Positions 43,852 through 56,643 of a stretch of DNA of 64,000 bases are shown here, piece by piece; the stretch's first letter is position 1; each line of letters begins with the position of its first letter. The DNA comes from Triglochin maritima (taxonomy: Eukaryota; Streptophyta; Magnoliopsida; Alismatales; Juncaginaceae). Position numbers and translations under genes: made by a program. Below the pieces are notes generated by a model. The model saw only the letters and a list, made by a program, of their open reading frames with translations, did no database searches and was not told the DNA's origin. The stretch lies in contig OY821771.1 in the NCBI GenBank assembly GCA_963682175.1, positions 8,989,001-9,053,000 on the forward strand, given 5' to 3'.

Positions 43852-46800
43852 TCAAAGTACTCTCAGCTGAAGGTCTGGATAACCAGCTCTCTCTTTGTAG
43901 TTTTCAAACAGCTCCTGAAGAGCAGAAACAAACTTTGCATGGACTTCATCGACCTGCCAAGCCAACCACAGCTCCATAAGCTGGTTTCAGATATTTAAAA
44001 CCCCAAAAGGCAATTGAGCTTTGAAACTACTAATTATACATGTAAGGCTAATCTTAGTGAAGTTCCGGAAAACTTTTATGACATTGCAAGGATAAATTCC
44101 AAGTCTAAAAGTTTTCCTTTATCAGGCAAAAAATATCAGAAAATCAATCTTTCATTTGCCTTCTAAAGACGGCCGGAAAAGGTGAATATAAGTCAGAGCG
44201 TATGCAGTTCAAATATTACGATGCACATGTAATTTGCCATTACATACCTCCTCCGCATTAGGCTCTGGATTCTTTTTAAGCTCAATGGGTTTTCCCACTA
44301 CAACATGCATGGGTTGTCGAAATGGAATGGGTGATCTTCATCAACACATGTAACCAAACAGACGCCAGAATCAGTTTTTGTTCAAAGAAAAGATAAATGG
44401 GTTTGGTGATAGAAGTGCAGCGCAAACAGAAGAACTGGGAGTTTTAAAGACCACAAAATCCACACCCATAAACTCCCCAGAATACTGTTGGAGTGAACTT
44501 GATGGCTCTAGCAATGCTGACAAATAAGTTCCCACCTGGCTTCCACCACTTGTAAACATAGCTCTTTAACATGCAAGTAAATGAGTCATTAGGATGTGCA
44601 AGAATGAACAGAGGTGTGGTGTTCCAACAACGAACAGCACATGGAACTCATAAAGAGATTAGTACAAAGGCTGAGATGGGAGTATTGCAGTGCAATGAAA
44701 TTGCTAACAACCTAATTTATTTAATTGTTATTAAAAAAGACAAATACCTGACCAAAACAGAAAACTGGAACTATGGGGCAGCCCATTTCCATAGATATGC
44801 GCACAAATCCCCTCCTCCTCTTCAAAAATGCAACCTACAAGGTAGCACAAACACTCACTAATACTGATAAAGCTTGATGTTATTGTAGTTGCATAACAAA
44901 ATGATTAATCGAATGTTTCATACCAAAACTTTTGGAAGAAGGCTGGTGTTCTTGCACGAATACCAATTCAAATGATTAAGAATGGGGCATATAGTAGAAT
45001 GTTGTAATACATATTTTAACGGATGAAACTTCATTTTGGCAATCTATTACGAAATATTGTAACAATACCATGAGGATTTGGCTACAAGCATGGTAGCACC
45101 TTATTCAGCCAAAAAGATGACTAATCCAAGCGTCCTAACATGTTTCACATAGATATTTCAGCAAGCTACTTCAAGCGCTGTATATCTAGCCATTACTTAG
45201 AACAAATATGACAGGAAGTTGAATTCAGTGTTAACATCATTAATTAGCCTTTAATTCTTTGCAGTAGTTGACCTCGGTGACAGTAATAGATATTGATAAT
45301 AGAAAATTACAGAAAGAACTCGTATCGTTTCACTGTAATTCAAATCATCAATTATTACAGAGCAACAGATCAAGCTGAAGCACTACCTCCGAATCATGGT
45401 CCATGTGAAGCATTTCTTGTACACCACCAGGAACTATGACACAACTATAACCAGCGGCTAAGTAAGAGTAGAAGTTCTTCCTTGATGCCGGAACAAGACC
45501 CAGCCATGTCCACAATTGCCTTAAAAATGGTGTATAGAACACCTAATCAAAATAGAATAAGAAAATGGCATACCGCTAATAGACAAAACACCATATCATA
45601 TCCCATGATCTAGCCGCATGTAATTGAGTTAAGGAGCTTACAGCACTGCTTGCAAGGACTTTGATCTTTGGAAGAGGCATGAAACCAGTGTGATCACCAA
45701 GCACACATACACCAATCGGCAGAACTGAATGAGGTTCGTATCCAAAAACTATATAACAGCCATTAGACAACTTTTGTCACTCCAAATGGTTCATGTTTTG
45801 CATAAACCAACCACTAGCTCAAAGAAGAAAGTGCATTTCAAATAAATAAAAATCTTTAGAATGCAACAAATACACTAAGGGGCATTGTAGCTCACCATAA
45901 GCTTGGTTTGGATCAAACATCTTTATATCTTCCACATGAAGAGTGATGGGAAAATACCCACATGCATATTTGCATATATACCTGATTCCAACATGAAAAC
46001 ACAATAAAAAGCCAAATTTTGATGAGAAGTCATAGTTGTGCTACAAATTATGGAGTTCACTTTCCTTTCTATGACATACTGCAATACCATTGAACTAGGA
46101 ATCAATAAACCTACCAAGTCAATGTCTACACAAAACAACTCATTTGTTCATACTGTTACGTTGAACAAACATTGCTCTGTATGTAGGAATAATCATAAGA
46201 GTGACGATGGGAATTTCATTCACAACTCCGTCAATACGTACTAAAACTAATTATACACCCATGGCAATGTTCATCTCGGCCATACTCTAGTTTCAAGCCA
46301 AAGCTTTGGCCTGAAGTGGCACACAAGTATAATATATAAAAAAAGTGATTTCCTTTATGATAAAAGGGAAGTTACATTTGACGAAAGCAAACAAACTCCT
46401 CAACTTAAAATATATACCAGGAAGTTAACATGTTGAAGCACCTTTTTATATTAACTGGGGATCTAAGAATCTAACTCATAATTTTGGACTTTTGAGATAT
46501 CAAGAAATCATGTATAAGTTATAACATCGTTTAAGTAGTTTTATTTTTCTATTCTATGTTTAAGATATAGATTGCTAGTCTCGTTTCAGTAATTTATGTG
46601 AAAAACTTGTAGTGTTTTACTAAGCCCAAATGGAACTTGTAGTGTTTTACTTAAACTGCTAGAATGCAATGTAAGTTTAAATGATATTTGAATTAGCTTT
46701 TTGTTCAGTTCCATTATATTTTTGTCTACATATCCAACTTTTAAAATGTAAATAAAAAAGGATTTACGATATACAATCAATCATGATATGCATTTAAGAA

Positions 46801-48625
46801 TCATATGAGGGCGTAGTAACTCAAACGATTCAACAAAGTCAACTCAAGATAGAAAATTGTATCGTTTTGGTAGTTGAGACACATATATCTAGGTTGTGAA
46901 ACACAAAAGCCATAGCTGAATGTTTCTTTGTATAAAGTATAAACACTTACTAAATGAATTTTGTATGTAGAAAAACAATCTCAGTTCTAAATTTTTTGTT
47001 ATGCCTGAGCTGCACTGAAAAATAAAAACTGTTTCCCACAACATTTCCCTAAACTAAAAACTTTAAGAACCAAAAAGTCTCATTTCTTTGACCCTTGTCT
47101 TCCTTAATACATGCAAATTTTCAAGTTAAGTTAAACTTCGCTCATAAAGTATTTTTTTCCTACTAAAAAAAGTTCTATGCATGTAGATCTACTACTTCAA
47201 GTATGGGAACCAATCTCTCGATTCCAAACACATTGTATAATGCAACTAAACCCTGATACCAAAAGTTGAAAAGCAAAAAAAAACATCAGCTCAATTGAAA
47301 ACTTGCATCCTCTAGAGATGATAAATAAGTGAAAAGGTACAATTGATAAATTGTTTCCCTAGACAAAAATGTAACAACCGAACTTCTCATTTTCTTTTTG
47401 CCCTAATAGCACCAAACAGGAAGTCCACAGATCACAATATTTGACAAAAGCCACTATTATAACAAAATTCCACTATTATAACAAAATCCCCAATAAACCA
47501 ACTCTAACTAAAATCTGAATTTCAACCACAACAATCCCAAAAGCCAACACGTGACGAAGTCCCACTGCAAATTCCAAAACTGCAGCTTGATTGGTTTGCA
47601 GAAATGTGGGGCAATCCAGAACTCCATTTCCATAGCTTCCCCCGATTTCATAAATGGGAGAAGTCACCTCAAGAACTAAATTCCAAGTCATAAAACTACT
47701 GCTGGAATTCCCATTCCATAAATTGTAAAAAACATTCTGCAAACCAATCACCCAAAAGTCATTCAGGAAATCCAATTTCCCACTTTCTTAAATTTTTTCG
47801 GCAAACCAATCACCGAGAATTCATTCAGAATGTCCAATTTCCCACTTTCTTAAAGTTTTCCGGCAAACCAATTCCCCATAATTCATTCACGAAGCCCAAT
47901 CTCCCAGTTTCTTAAAGTTTTCAAGCAAACCAATCGGTCAGAAGTCATTCACAAAATCCAATTCCACACTTTCTCGAAGTTTTCCGGCAAACCAATAACA
48001 AAGTGATGGAAAATTCAGAACTCAATTTGATGACTTCCTTAGAATTTATAGTAAATGTGAGAGAAGTCATTTACAATACAATTTTATAAGAGTTTGGAAC
48101 TTATAGAACTTAGTTCTCAAAATAATTTTAAGATTTTCTGCAAACCAATCACCAAAAAACATTTTGGAACGCTTCTAAGTTGAGTTCTTGCAAACAAAAC
48201 CCGAATCCCCACCCACTGTTACAACCAAATCCAATAATAATAATAAATCCTAAAACCAACCCATCACAAACCCACATGCAACACCCTTAGCAAATCGAAT
48301 TCCAATCCGAACCTTGAAATCCGCCGCCCGAACTCGCTCCTCTCGTCCAACGGCACGACCATGAAGAACAGCAGCACCCCCAGCACCCTGCCAAACCCCG
48401 AATCAGACAAACCGGAACGGAAACCGAACCTTAAAAGGCACGACAGACGGGCGCTCACGCGAGGGCGAAGCGGGAGGGGAGGAGGAGGAGAGCGAGGAGA
48501 GCGAGCGCGGCAGTGAAGTGGATCGCGCCGAGCCAGAGCGCCAGCGCCACCACGGTGTGGACCGGCGAGTACGCCGTCGAGGAAAAGACAGTTGGGTTTC
48601 GGGTGGCGTCGCCGGCGGTGGACAT
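43852..48625 (-). CDS. DGAT2: Acyl-CoA:diacylglycerol acyltransferase 2, complete, nine exons
   Basis: Minus-strand exons 48459-48625, 48313-48387, 45896-45981, 45642-45748, 45387-45542, 44748-44834, 44466-44563, 44248-44335 and 43852-43953. All introns are GT..AG with compatible phases, and the product is 321 aa, normal for plant DGAT2. The enzyme makes triacylglycerol from diacylglycerol and acyl-CoA at the ER membrane. N-terminal hydrophobic segments ([15 protein letters not shown] and [13 protein letters not shown]) form the membrane hairpin. Family motifs follow: YFP in [12 protein letters not shown], plant-type EPHS in [17 protein letters not shown], and the [15 protein letters not shown] block, then VYKWWKPGG and [18 protein letters not shown] replaces the more usual METG. 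Exon 1 is GC-rich. Intron 2 is 2.3 kb and holds a 62-bp tandem repeat. Confidence 0.95.
47741..48000. repeat. 62-bp minisatellite in DGAT2 intron 2
   Basis: AAACCAAT restarts at 47741, 47803, 47865, 47927 and 47989, an exact 62-bp period. The four full units share TCATTCA and TTTCCCACTTTCTTAAAGTTTTC with scattered substitutions. Confidence 0.9.
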
Positions 48626-48804
48626 CGCCGGAGGTTCTGGAGTGAGATCGGAAAGTTTTGGGTTTATTTTATAAAGAAAAATAAGATATAACTGTTATTA
48701 TTGCTCTTTTTGGACTTCGAAGTTTGGAGTTTGTACTCTCCTCTTTTAGGACTCCTTTTCTGGACTTTTCAGCTCCCGGATTTGCCAACAAACAAGGTGA
48801 TAGC

Positions 48805-49254
48805 TAGGGGTCTAAACGAGACGGGTAATATCTGTATATCCGGTCACCCGTCCCGGTCACCCGCCCCGGTCGGGTACGGGTATGGACACAAAAACTCATA
48901 CCCGTTTAAAAATTCAAACTCGTATACCCGTACCCGTTTACCCGGTTAATAAACAGGTCGGGTACGGGTATACGCATTACCCGTACCCGTTTACCCGTTA
49001 ACATATATTATATAATATATATTTTTATATATTTTATATGTTATATATTATATATAATATATATTTTATATACTATATATTATATTTATATATTATACCC
49101 GCTATACCTGTTTACCCGCCGCTCCGTACCCGCTAACTTAACGGTGCGGATCAGATACGGGTATACATGTTTTTTATCGGGTATATACCCGTATTCGTAC
49201 CCGCTAATTTAGCCGGGTACGGGTAGGGGCATACCCGACCCGTTTACACCCCTA
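48805..49254. mobile_element. hAT-type MITE with ACCCGTA/TACGGGT ends
   Basis: A 450-bp element starting TAGGGGTCTAAACGAGACGGG and, reversed, TAGGGGTGTAAACGGGTCGG. Flanks GTGATAGC and GTGATAGT match at 7 of 8. Arms carry repeated TACCCGT units in both orientations around a TATATA centre. It lies about 180 bp upstream of the DGAT2 start codon, in the promoter region. Confidence 0.85.
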
Positions 49255-49754
49255 GTGATAGTTGTTGAGTGGTCTCCAAAGTGGTCTTGGCGGTTAAAAG
49301 TAGGGCCCGTCCAATTATACTCTTAGAGTCCCTTGACAGGTACTCTTTTTCGGACGTCTGAAATGCCCTCTCTTAATGGGAGGGTGGATCCTTTGCAGAT
49401 GCCCCCGCTCCTGGATTGGATATTTTATTTTATTGAGTTTTTGTTTTCAAAAATGTTTTAAAAATTATTTAAATTTTTCAAAAAAAATATGTTTTTTATT
49501 TGTTTATATTTTCTAGAATGTTTTGACATTTTTTTGTATTTTACCTAAAATTGATCTCAAAATCACGTGTAGGGGAGAGAATGTAGAGCGCTTGAGTTGT
49601 TTCTGGGTGTGGTTAAGAAAAATTTAGGGGGTTGGTTTGTGCTGACGTGACGAAGAGAGAAGATGACGTGGCTGAGAGAGAAATCAGGAAGCCCGGGAAC
49701 TGTCCGGGCCCTATTAATGATGATCTTAAAGCTCCACTAGGGCTCGACACGGTT

Positions 49755-50256
49755 AGCTCGATAAGAGTTTGTTTAAGTTTATTAATATGTCACAAATAAA
49801 CATATTATTTTTTATATTCTAATTATCTAAAAGCATACTATATAATTTATAAAATTTCATATATTATATGCTAATGATGTTTATAAAATGTAAATAATAT
49901 GTTTTACAATAAGTTAATCAAGTCTTAAACAAACTGAAAAGTTTGTTGAGATTCTTAAACGAATCAAGCTCGAGTTCAACTCGTTTATTAAATGAGTCAA
50001 GTCCTAGCTTGATAAGAGTTTGTTTAAGTTTATACACATTATATATATGTCACAAATAAACATATTATTTTCTATATTCCAATTACCTAAAAGCAGACTA
50101 TAAAATTTATAAAATTTCACATTTATATGCTAATGATGTTTATAAAATGTAAATAATATGTTTTACAACAAGTTAATCAAGTCTAAAACGAACTGAAAAG
50201 TTTGTTGAGATTCTTAAACGAATCAAGTTCGAGTTCGACTCGTTTATTAAATCAAT
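49755..50256. repeat. Direct tandem duplication, period 251 bp
   Basis: The unit beginning AGCTCGATAAGAGTTTG at 49755 recurs as AGCTTGATAAGAGTTTG at 50006. Both contain TGTCACAAATAAACATATTA and end in CTCGTTTATTAAAT. It sits within what looks like a hAT-type MITE, starting TAGGGCTCGACACGG at about 49739 and ending near 50350, whose ends I could not prove. Confidence 0.75.
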
Positions 50257-50349
50257 CAAGCCCAAATAGGATATCTGACTCGTTTGATTAATCGAGCCGA
50301 GTTCAAACACCGTGGACTTGACTCATTTAGGTCTGCTTACACTTTTAGT

Positions 50350-51189
50350 TAAACGAAAGTTGGAGGGTATGAACGTAAATTAATTAACACATTAAATGAA
50401 ATGGTTATTATTATTATTTAATTAAGGTAAAACGCTTAATCCACTATCCATTCATAAAAGAGTGGTCAAGATGTAACAAATTGGACCTCTCTAATTCTGG
50501 ACTAATTGGAGAGGATCTGGATCCATTTTGATGTTACTGATTTTCAACCAATCCAATTACTGAAAGAAAAAAAATGACTGAAAAATTGATATGCTTTAAA
50601 CATTGTTCCAGTTAGAATGGATTTTGTAAGTTCGCTAATTTTGTATTATTAAAGGTATTTCAAAAGGGAAAAAGCTGGAATGGATTTAAGCGAGAGGAAA
50701 CAATTGAAAGTGTTGTATTTTTTTGTCCCTTATTTGGAAATGTTAAGTTTGATTCTTATTCTGATGTTGTTGAAATGAGAAGATTTGTTATCATTCACTT
50801 GCTGCAATGGGTTTCACGTATGTATTATTATTTTCATTTTTTTTGTTCTTTCACTATATTTTGCTGCCCCTTAACTTGTATTACCATGGTATTGTACTAT
50901 ACTTGTAAGTTCGATTTTATTTACGAACGGGTTATTTTTTCAAGTTTAATTGAAATATTTGCTTTCTTGTAAAAGGGTTTTGTTTAGCCATTTTAAGATT
51001 CAATTTTTCCTGCATTGTAATTGTTTAATATAAGTTAGGTACTTAAATATGATCATTTTCTTCTCGAGACCTTTTACTTTTTTTAATTATGTGGGAGTTC
51101 GAATTAATTCTTGTTTACATACTTTTATCTCTTTGGGGATGTTTTGTTGGTGAAATAACATGTTATCTTAGACTTGAAATGACTTTAAC
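50350..51189. other. Intergenic AT-rich DNA
   Basis: No gene or element recognised; the 65-codon frame at 50775-50972 has no family resemblance. Confidence 0.4.
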
Positions 51190-51448
51190 TAGGTGACAAA
51201 GAATTCATGTCAATTCGTATTAACACAACCCGAAACACGAATTTGACAAACACGAAAAAGGAATTCGTGTCAATTCGGGTTGTGTTCGGGTTACTAATTT
51301 CGTGTTCGTATTTAGGTGGAGAATTTTGTGTTCGTGTTCGGGTCGATCTTTTATTTTATTTTGTGTTTGTGTTCGGGTTGAACAAAAAAAATTCGTGTTA
51401 ACTCGTGTTGACACGAACACGACCCGAAACACGAATTTGGCAGCCCTA
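51190..51448. mobile_element. hAT-type MITE with CGTGTTCGGGT units
   Basis: A 259-bp element with ends TAGGTGACAAAGAATTC and, reversed, TAGGGCTGCCAAATTCGTG. The arms repeat TTCGTGTCAATTCGGGTTG and its relatives in both directions. The flanking octamers do not match well (4 of 8), so the insertion is old or the left boundary is slightly off. Confidence 0.65.
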
Positions 51449-51705
51449 ATTTGAGTCATTTGACAACCATTTCGTAAATTTTACCTAATCTCGGTTATTT
51501 CTTGTATTTTACTTAATCTATGTCATTTTCTTGTATTTTACTGAACTTAGATAGTTTTTTGGGTTATAACCTGCAACATATATTTAATCTATGATGTCCT
51601 CGTATTTTACCTATTATATAAATGTAATTTCCTGGGTCATGACTCATGCACATCCCAAGGCACTACCTCTGTTTCCACCTCCGAATAAATCACTAATTTA
51701 TTTTG

Positions 51706-51939
51706 GGGTGATTTGCTTGGGTAGACCCCAAAAGGTGCACAATTGGTGAAATACCCCTGGAACTTTAGTATTCACTTCGGTACACCTCGTTTCCCCGTTT
51801 TTTGCTTGTATGCCCCTGAGCCGTTTGTGGGGCCGACGGATTACAAACGCTGTGTGCTCTCCGTCAACTCCGTTCCCACTCCGTCAACGCCGTTCACTTT
51901 CGATTGTTAGGTTAAAACCCTTCCCAAAATTTCCCCCAA
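51706..51939 (+). repeat. Left terminal inverted repeat of MULE C
   Basis: 234 bp, starting GGGTGATTTGCTTGGG. Identical in complement to 56644-56877. Confidence 0.95.
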
Positions 51940-52115
51940 TTCGTCGTTTCCCCCAATTTCCCCCACGAACCTCAAATCCCCATTCCCATCGGCTTGCTTC
52001 GTGATCCATCACCCCTAATCCCCATTCCCAGTTCCCCCACGTCAGAGAAAATCCCATCATTTGAGTCCGAAGACGCGGAAGCAACAAAGGTGCGGCCACG
52101 CATCCAAAAACGTCG

Positions 52116-55100
52116 ATGGTTCACACTAGGAGTGGGTTGGTGGGGAAACGACGTTAGTAAGTACTTTCCCTCTCTTGATTTGGTTGTCATTTGTTCCCCC
52201 TCTTTCGATTTTTGATTTTGATTTTGTTTTACATTTTGGTTTGGAATACAGTGGTGCTTATTTAGGGGACAGTTTGAATGTTAGGTTGCATTGTGATGGT
52301 AGATGGTGTAATAGAAAGGGAAGGGAAAGAGCAGTTGGTTTTGTAGAGGTTGCTTCCATGCTAGTAGTGGAGGACTTGAATATGAACATGCTTAGGTCTT
52401 GGGTTTGTACGGTTAAGCAGTGGACTAATAGTGATGAAATTGCCTTGCATTACATGATTCCAAGTTCTACTAGGAAAGATTTCAGAGTGCTAGCTACTGA
52501 CTTGGACATTAAGGAGGCCCTTAGGTTCAGCAATCCAATGCATGTTTTGGATGTGTATGCGACTTTGAGGAGTGGAGGTAGTCGAACTACAGGAGTTGAG
52601 GTTGAGGGTCAGCCAGATGTTGAGGTTGTGAGAGAACCAATTGTTGATAGTCAGCAGGATGTTCAGGTTGGGAGAGAAACAGTTGTTGAGGCAGTAGCAA
52701 TTGAGAATGAGGCAGAACCACAACTTGAGGTGGCAAATGAATGTGGAGCAGTACCTAGTGTAGTTGGAAGTGTAGGATCTCGACCACTTTCTCATGAAGC
52801 TGATCCCCCATCAATTGGAGCACGAGGTAGTGGTACTAGGGTTGATCAGGGAATAAGACCACCTGAAAGTAACCCATCATTACATAGTGGGGAGGATGAT
52901 GTGTCAAGTGAAAGTGAGTCTGACCCAGACTACCAATTGTCTGCAGAGGACTCTGAAGAATCTGATGACCTTTTAGGGCTTGATTTTGATGAGCATAGAA
53001 GTTCTGATGATGTTTTTCAAAATGTTGATGTCGGTCAAGAAACATTGGAAGTTAATATGTCAAACCCAGACATAGCTGTTAACAAGAAGTTTCCCAATGT
53101 CTTCAGTTTTAGGATGGCTTTGTTAACATACTGCATTTTGAAGGAGTGTGAGATTATTTTCTTGAAAAGTGACCCTCATAGAGTTACAGCTAGGTGTAGA
53201 GACCTCAAATGTGGTTGGAGAATACATGCTTCAAGGTTAAATGTGGGAGATGTGTTCCAAATTAAGACTCTTAGGCTCCCACATACATGTACTTCTGTGA
53301 ATAACTGTGCATCGAAGATGGCTACAAAGAATTGGGTTGCATATCAATGCCTAGAATGGTTAAATTTAGATGACAGATTGACAGTTAGGAATATTAGTGA
53401 TCAGATGAAGAAAATATTTCACCTGACCTTACCCTATCACAGAGTTTGGAGAGGTAGAGAGATTGCTATGGCTAAGTTATTTGGTGGACATGAAGAACAA
53501 TATGGTCTGATACCTTCACTGCTTGGTGAAATAGAAAGAACAAACCCAGGTAGTGTTATAGCACATGAGGTTAACACTAAGGATGGAACATTCCTAAGGT
53601 GTTTTGTATGTCTAAGGGGTTGCAAGGAAGGATTTGTGAGAGGTTGTAGGCCAGTTATTGGTCTGGATGGTTGTCATCTCAAGGGAAAGTTTAAAGGCAC
53701 TCTCCTTTCAGCCACCTCAGTAGATGGGAATCATCAACTATTCCCATTAGCCTTTGGTGTTGCAGATTCAGAAACACAAGACAATTGGGAGTGGTTCCTT
53801 GGCCATCTGAAAGAAGCAGTGGGTCACAGAGAAGATTTGGTGTTAATAAGCGACAGGTGTAAAGGCTTAGAAGAGGGAGTGGCAGTTATGTTCAGTGGTT
53901 GTGAGCATAGAGCTTGTGCAAGACATTTGTATCAGAATTTTCAGAAGAAATTCCGGAACTCATTGCTTCTTAGCCTGATGTGGGATGCAGCAAATGCTTA
54001 CACAACTACTGAATTTGACAGGAAAATGCATGCCCTAAGGAATGAAAATGAAGAAGCATATCAATGGCTACTTAAGGTAGACAATGCCAATAGGGTTTGG
54101 AGTAGGAGTCAGTTTAATTGTGAAGCAAAATGCAATTACATCACAAACAACCTTAGTGAGTCATTTAATAACTACATTAGAGAAGTTAGGCATCTACCCA
54201 TTGTTACAATGATAGATAAGCTCAGACAGAAGTTGATGCAAACAATGTTCAAACGGCAAGAAGAGAGCAAAGAGTGGACTGACTCTGTAGTGCCCAAGGC
54301 AAGGAAATGGCTTAATGCATTGTCAAGGGAATTGGGGGATTACATTGTAGTCAGATCCCCAAACTCTCTGGCAGAGGTCACCTACAAGCAGAGGAGGTTT
54401 GTGGTTCATCTTAATGTCAGAAGTTGTAGTTGTGGGCAATGGCAACTCACAGGATTACCATGCCAACACGCTGCTGCATTCATTGGAACCATTAGAGGGG
54501 TTGTTTGGGAAGACTTTGTTAGTGACTGGTTCAAAAGGGAAGCATACATCAGAGCTTATTGTATTGGTATACACCCAATGGTTGACAAGTCCGAATGGAA
54601 AATGGTGCAAGGTTTCCACCTACTACCTCCACCTGTGAAAAGGCAAGCTGGGAGGCCTAAGACTAGTAGATATAAAAGCTCGATGGACCACAATAACACT
54701 GGAAGGATGAAAAAATGTTCAAGATGTGGTCTTCTAGGCCACCAAGCAAGGAGGTGTAAGGAACCAATTGGTAGTCAAGAAGCAGGTGCATCAAGGTATA
54801 TTTTTGTTTGGTTGTTTGCTATATTTTTGTATAATATCTTACACTAATGGTTGTCTTCTAAACAGAACTAAAAGTAAAGGAAGAAGCGGGAAGAGAAAGA
54901 CAAATGGAATGAATTCGGAGACTTACACTACACCTGAAGCAGAAGGTACTCCTCCACTAGCAGAAGCACCTCCACCTCAAGGACAATCTAGTACACAATC
55001 TTCATACCCAACAGAAGAGGGCACCGAAAGTAGCTCCCAACAATTTGGCCCGATGACCAGCCTATTCCACACAGCAACCTCTGGCCAACTTAGCTTGGAA

Positions 55101-55127
55101 CATCTGCAGTGGCCCACATTCAATTGA
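52116..55127 (+). CDS. MURA-type Mutator transposase (948 aa), intact
   Basis: Exons 52116-52156, 52252-54795 and 54866-55127, GT..AG with matching phases; the start ATG opens MVHTRSGLVGKRR. The N-terminal region is followed by a long acidic, low-complexity stretch. A MuDR-type DNA-binding region comes next (FRMALLTYCILKECEI, CGWRIHAS, HTCTSVNN). In the DDE core, Asp486 lies in VIGLDGCHLKG, Asp548 in LISDRCKGL, ACARHLYQNF follows, and Glu650 lies in NNLSESFNNYI. A SWIM finger starts at Cys739 (CSCGQWQLTGLPCQHA) and a CCHC zinc knuckle near 836-850 (CSRCGLLGHQARRCKE). The basic then Pro/Ser-rich C-terminus is on exon 3. There is no stop or frameshift. The protein binds the element ends and catalyses excision and insertion in the nucleus. 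Confidence 0.93.
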
Positions 55128-55729
55128 TGTGGTGGTTTTGTACTTGTAGTATCTCTATCTTTCTCTGTATTGTCTGCTAAAACAACTGAATTGTAGTAGT
55201 ACGCTGACTTTGAAAGGTTTTTATGAACTTGTGTGAATACTTAAGGTGCTTTGAGATATGGTTTATTGAATTGGACCTTTTACTGCTGATCATTTTGCCA
55301 TTGCTTTGGTTTATTACTTCCAATTTCATTTGGATTATACTGCTGCTTCATAACATGTACTCAAAACCAACTGTTTGTTACCTCTGGTTAAGTTGTTATG
55401 CCTGTGGGTGTTTCTTGGTTCAACATCAGAACAATTGGTCCTAATAGCTATGCAATTCGTCCCTGGCAATTGCTTCAACATCAGAACAACACTGCTCTAG
55501 TTTTACTTCTGTATCATGAAGCACCAGGGTCCACTTGGGAGTGATGGTCTTCTAATTCACTTGTTTAGTTGCTAGGTATCTGAATGTCACACTTGAAGCA
55601 TCACCGGAAAATCCAGAAGATTTCACATAATATTAACTCAAGTAACTCAAGTAGACAGGATATAAACAGAACTCAGAGATTCAAACAATTTTTGTCATAA
55701 TATTCCAACTGTAACAAGCATTGTTTGAT

Positions 55730-55890
55730 AAACCACTACATAACACCAACATTACATAACACAAACCACAACATAACACCAACTAAACACCAACAAACAT
55801 TACATAACACACACCACTACATAACACCAACATTACATAACACACACCACTACATAACACCGCTACAAAACACCAACCTTAAATTACACT
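55730..55890. repeat. Imperfect tandem repeat of ACATAACACCAAC type
   Basis: Short units CATAACACCAACATTA and CACACCACTACATAACACC recur about ten times between the two convergent genes of MULE C. Possibly part of the 3' untranslated region of one or both genes. Confidence 0.7.
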
Positions 55891-55914
55891 TACCAACATT
55901 ACGTAACAACAACC

Positions 55915-56546
55915 TCAGAGCAACGCTTTCCCAACTAAGGCAACCAACACCAACAAGAAAAAAATCTTGATAGTATTCAACTTGGCCATGAATTCTTCAG
56001 CTTTGGCCATTAACACCTTCAGCTCAGAAATAACTACTTTTGTATCCTCCAACTGTGCCTTCATCTCTTCCACCTTCTGGTCTAGAAGACCATACTTTTC
56101 CAACATAATGTCATGCAATGTCTCCAAAGAGATACGCCCGCTGTTCCCATCAACCCATTGGAAGTAGCCACATTTCTTTTGCTCGTTTTCCTGCAATTTC
56201 AGCAATTGTCCTCGCTACTAAATACACAACTACCAACCAAACCTTCTACTCTAACTAAATTCAAAAGCCTCAAAATGAAGATCACCTTCCAATGGTTAGA
56301 GCATCGCAAAAAACGCCGCCCGTACGACCACTCCTTCGCCGACGTATACAACCGGCATGGCAGACCACACTCACAAAGTGGCAAAGCAGGGAGTGGGGTT
56401 GAGCTTACAGACCCAGTTGAGTAGGTGGAGGTCGTCTGCATTGGGAAGTAACCGCTACCGGTATTATGCTCGGACGTGGACATGTTGTTGCCGGTGTTCG
56501 AGCTGGAAACCAGATCAACCACTCTAGCATTGCGACGACCAGCCAT
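55915..56546 (-). CDS. GRF-type zinc-finger protein carried by MULE C (178 aa)
   Basis: Minus-strand exons 56286-56546 and 55915-56190, GT..AG, phase 0. After a Ser/Thr-rich start the GRF zinc finger is split by the intron: CECGLPCRLYTSAKEW, RRFLRCSNHW, then KKCGYFQWVD. Next comes a coiled coil (KVEEMKAQLEDTKVVISEL) and a hydrophobic C-terminal segment (IFFLLVLVALVGKALL) that looks like a tail anchor. GRF fingers bind single-stranded DNA in other proteins. Its convergent position matches mudrB in maize MuDR, but it shares no visible similarity with that gene, so any role in transposition is inferred. Confidence 0.82.
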
Positions 56547-56643
56547 CTCGACGTCGGAATAGGGGGTGGCAGGGTAGAGATTTAAAATTGGATTTTGATC
56601 GGAGGAAAGGTCGGAAATTTATGGTGAAATCCGTGGGGGAATT

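Noticed and set aside
51810..52004. Open frame MPLSRLWGRRITNAVCS, also found inverted at 56582-56773
   Set aside because: Both are translations of the identical terminal inverted repeats of MULE C, not genes.
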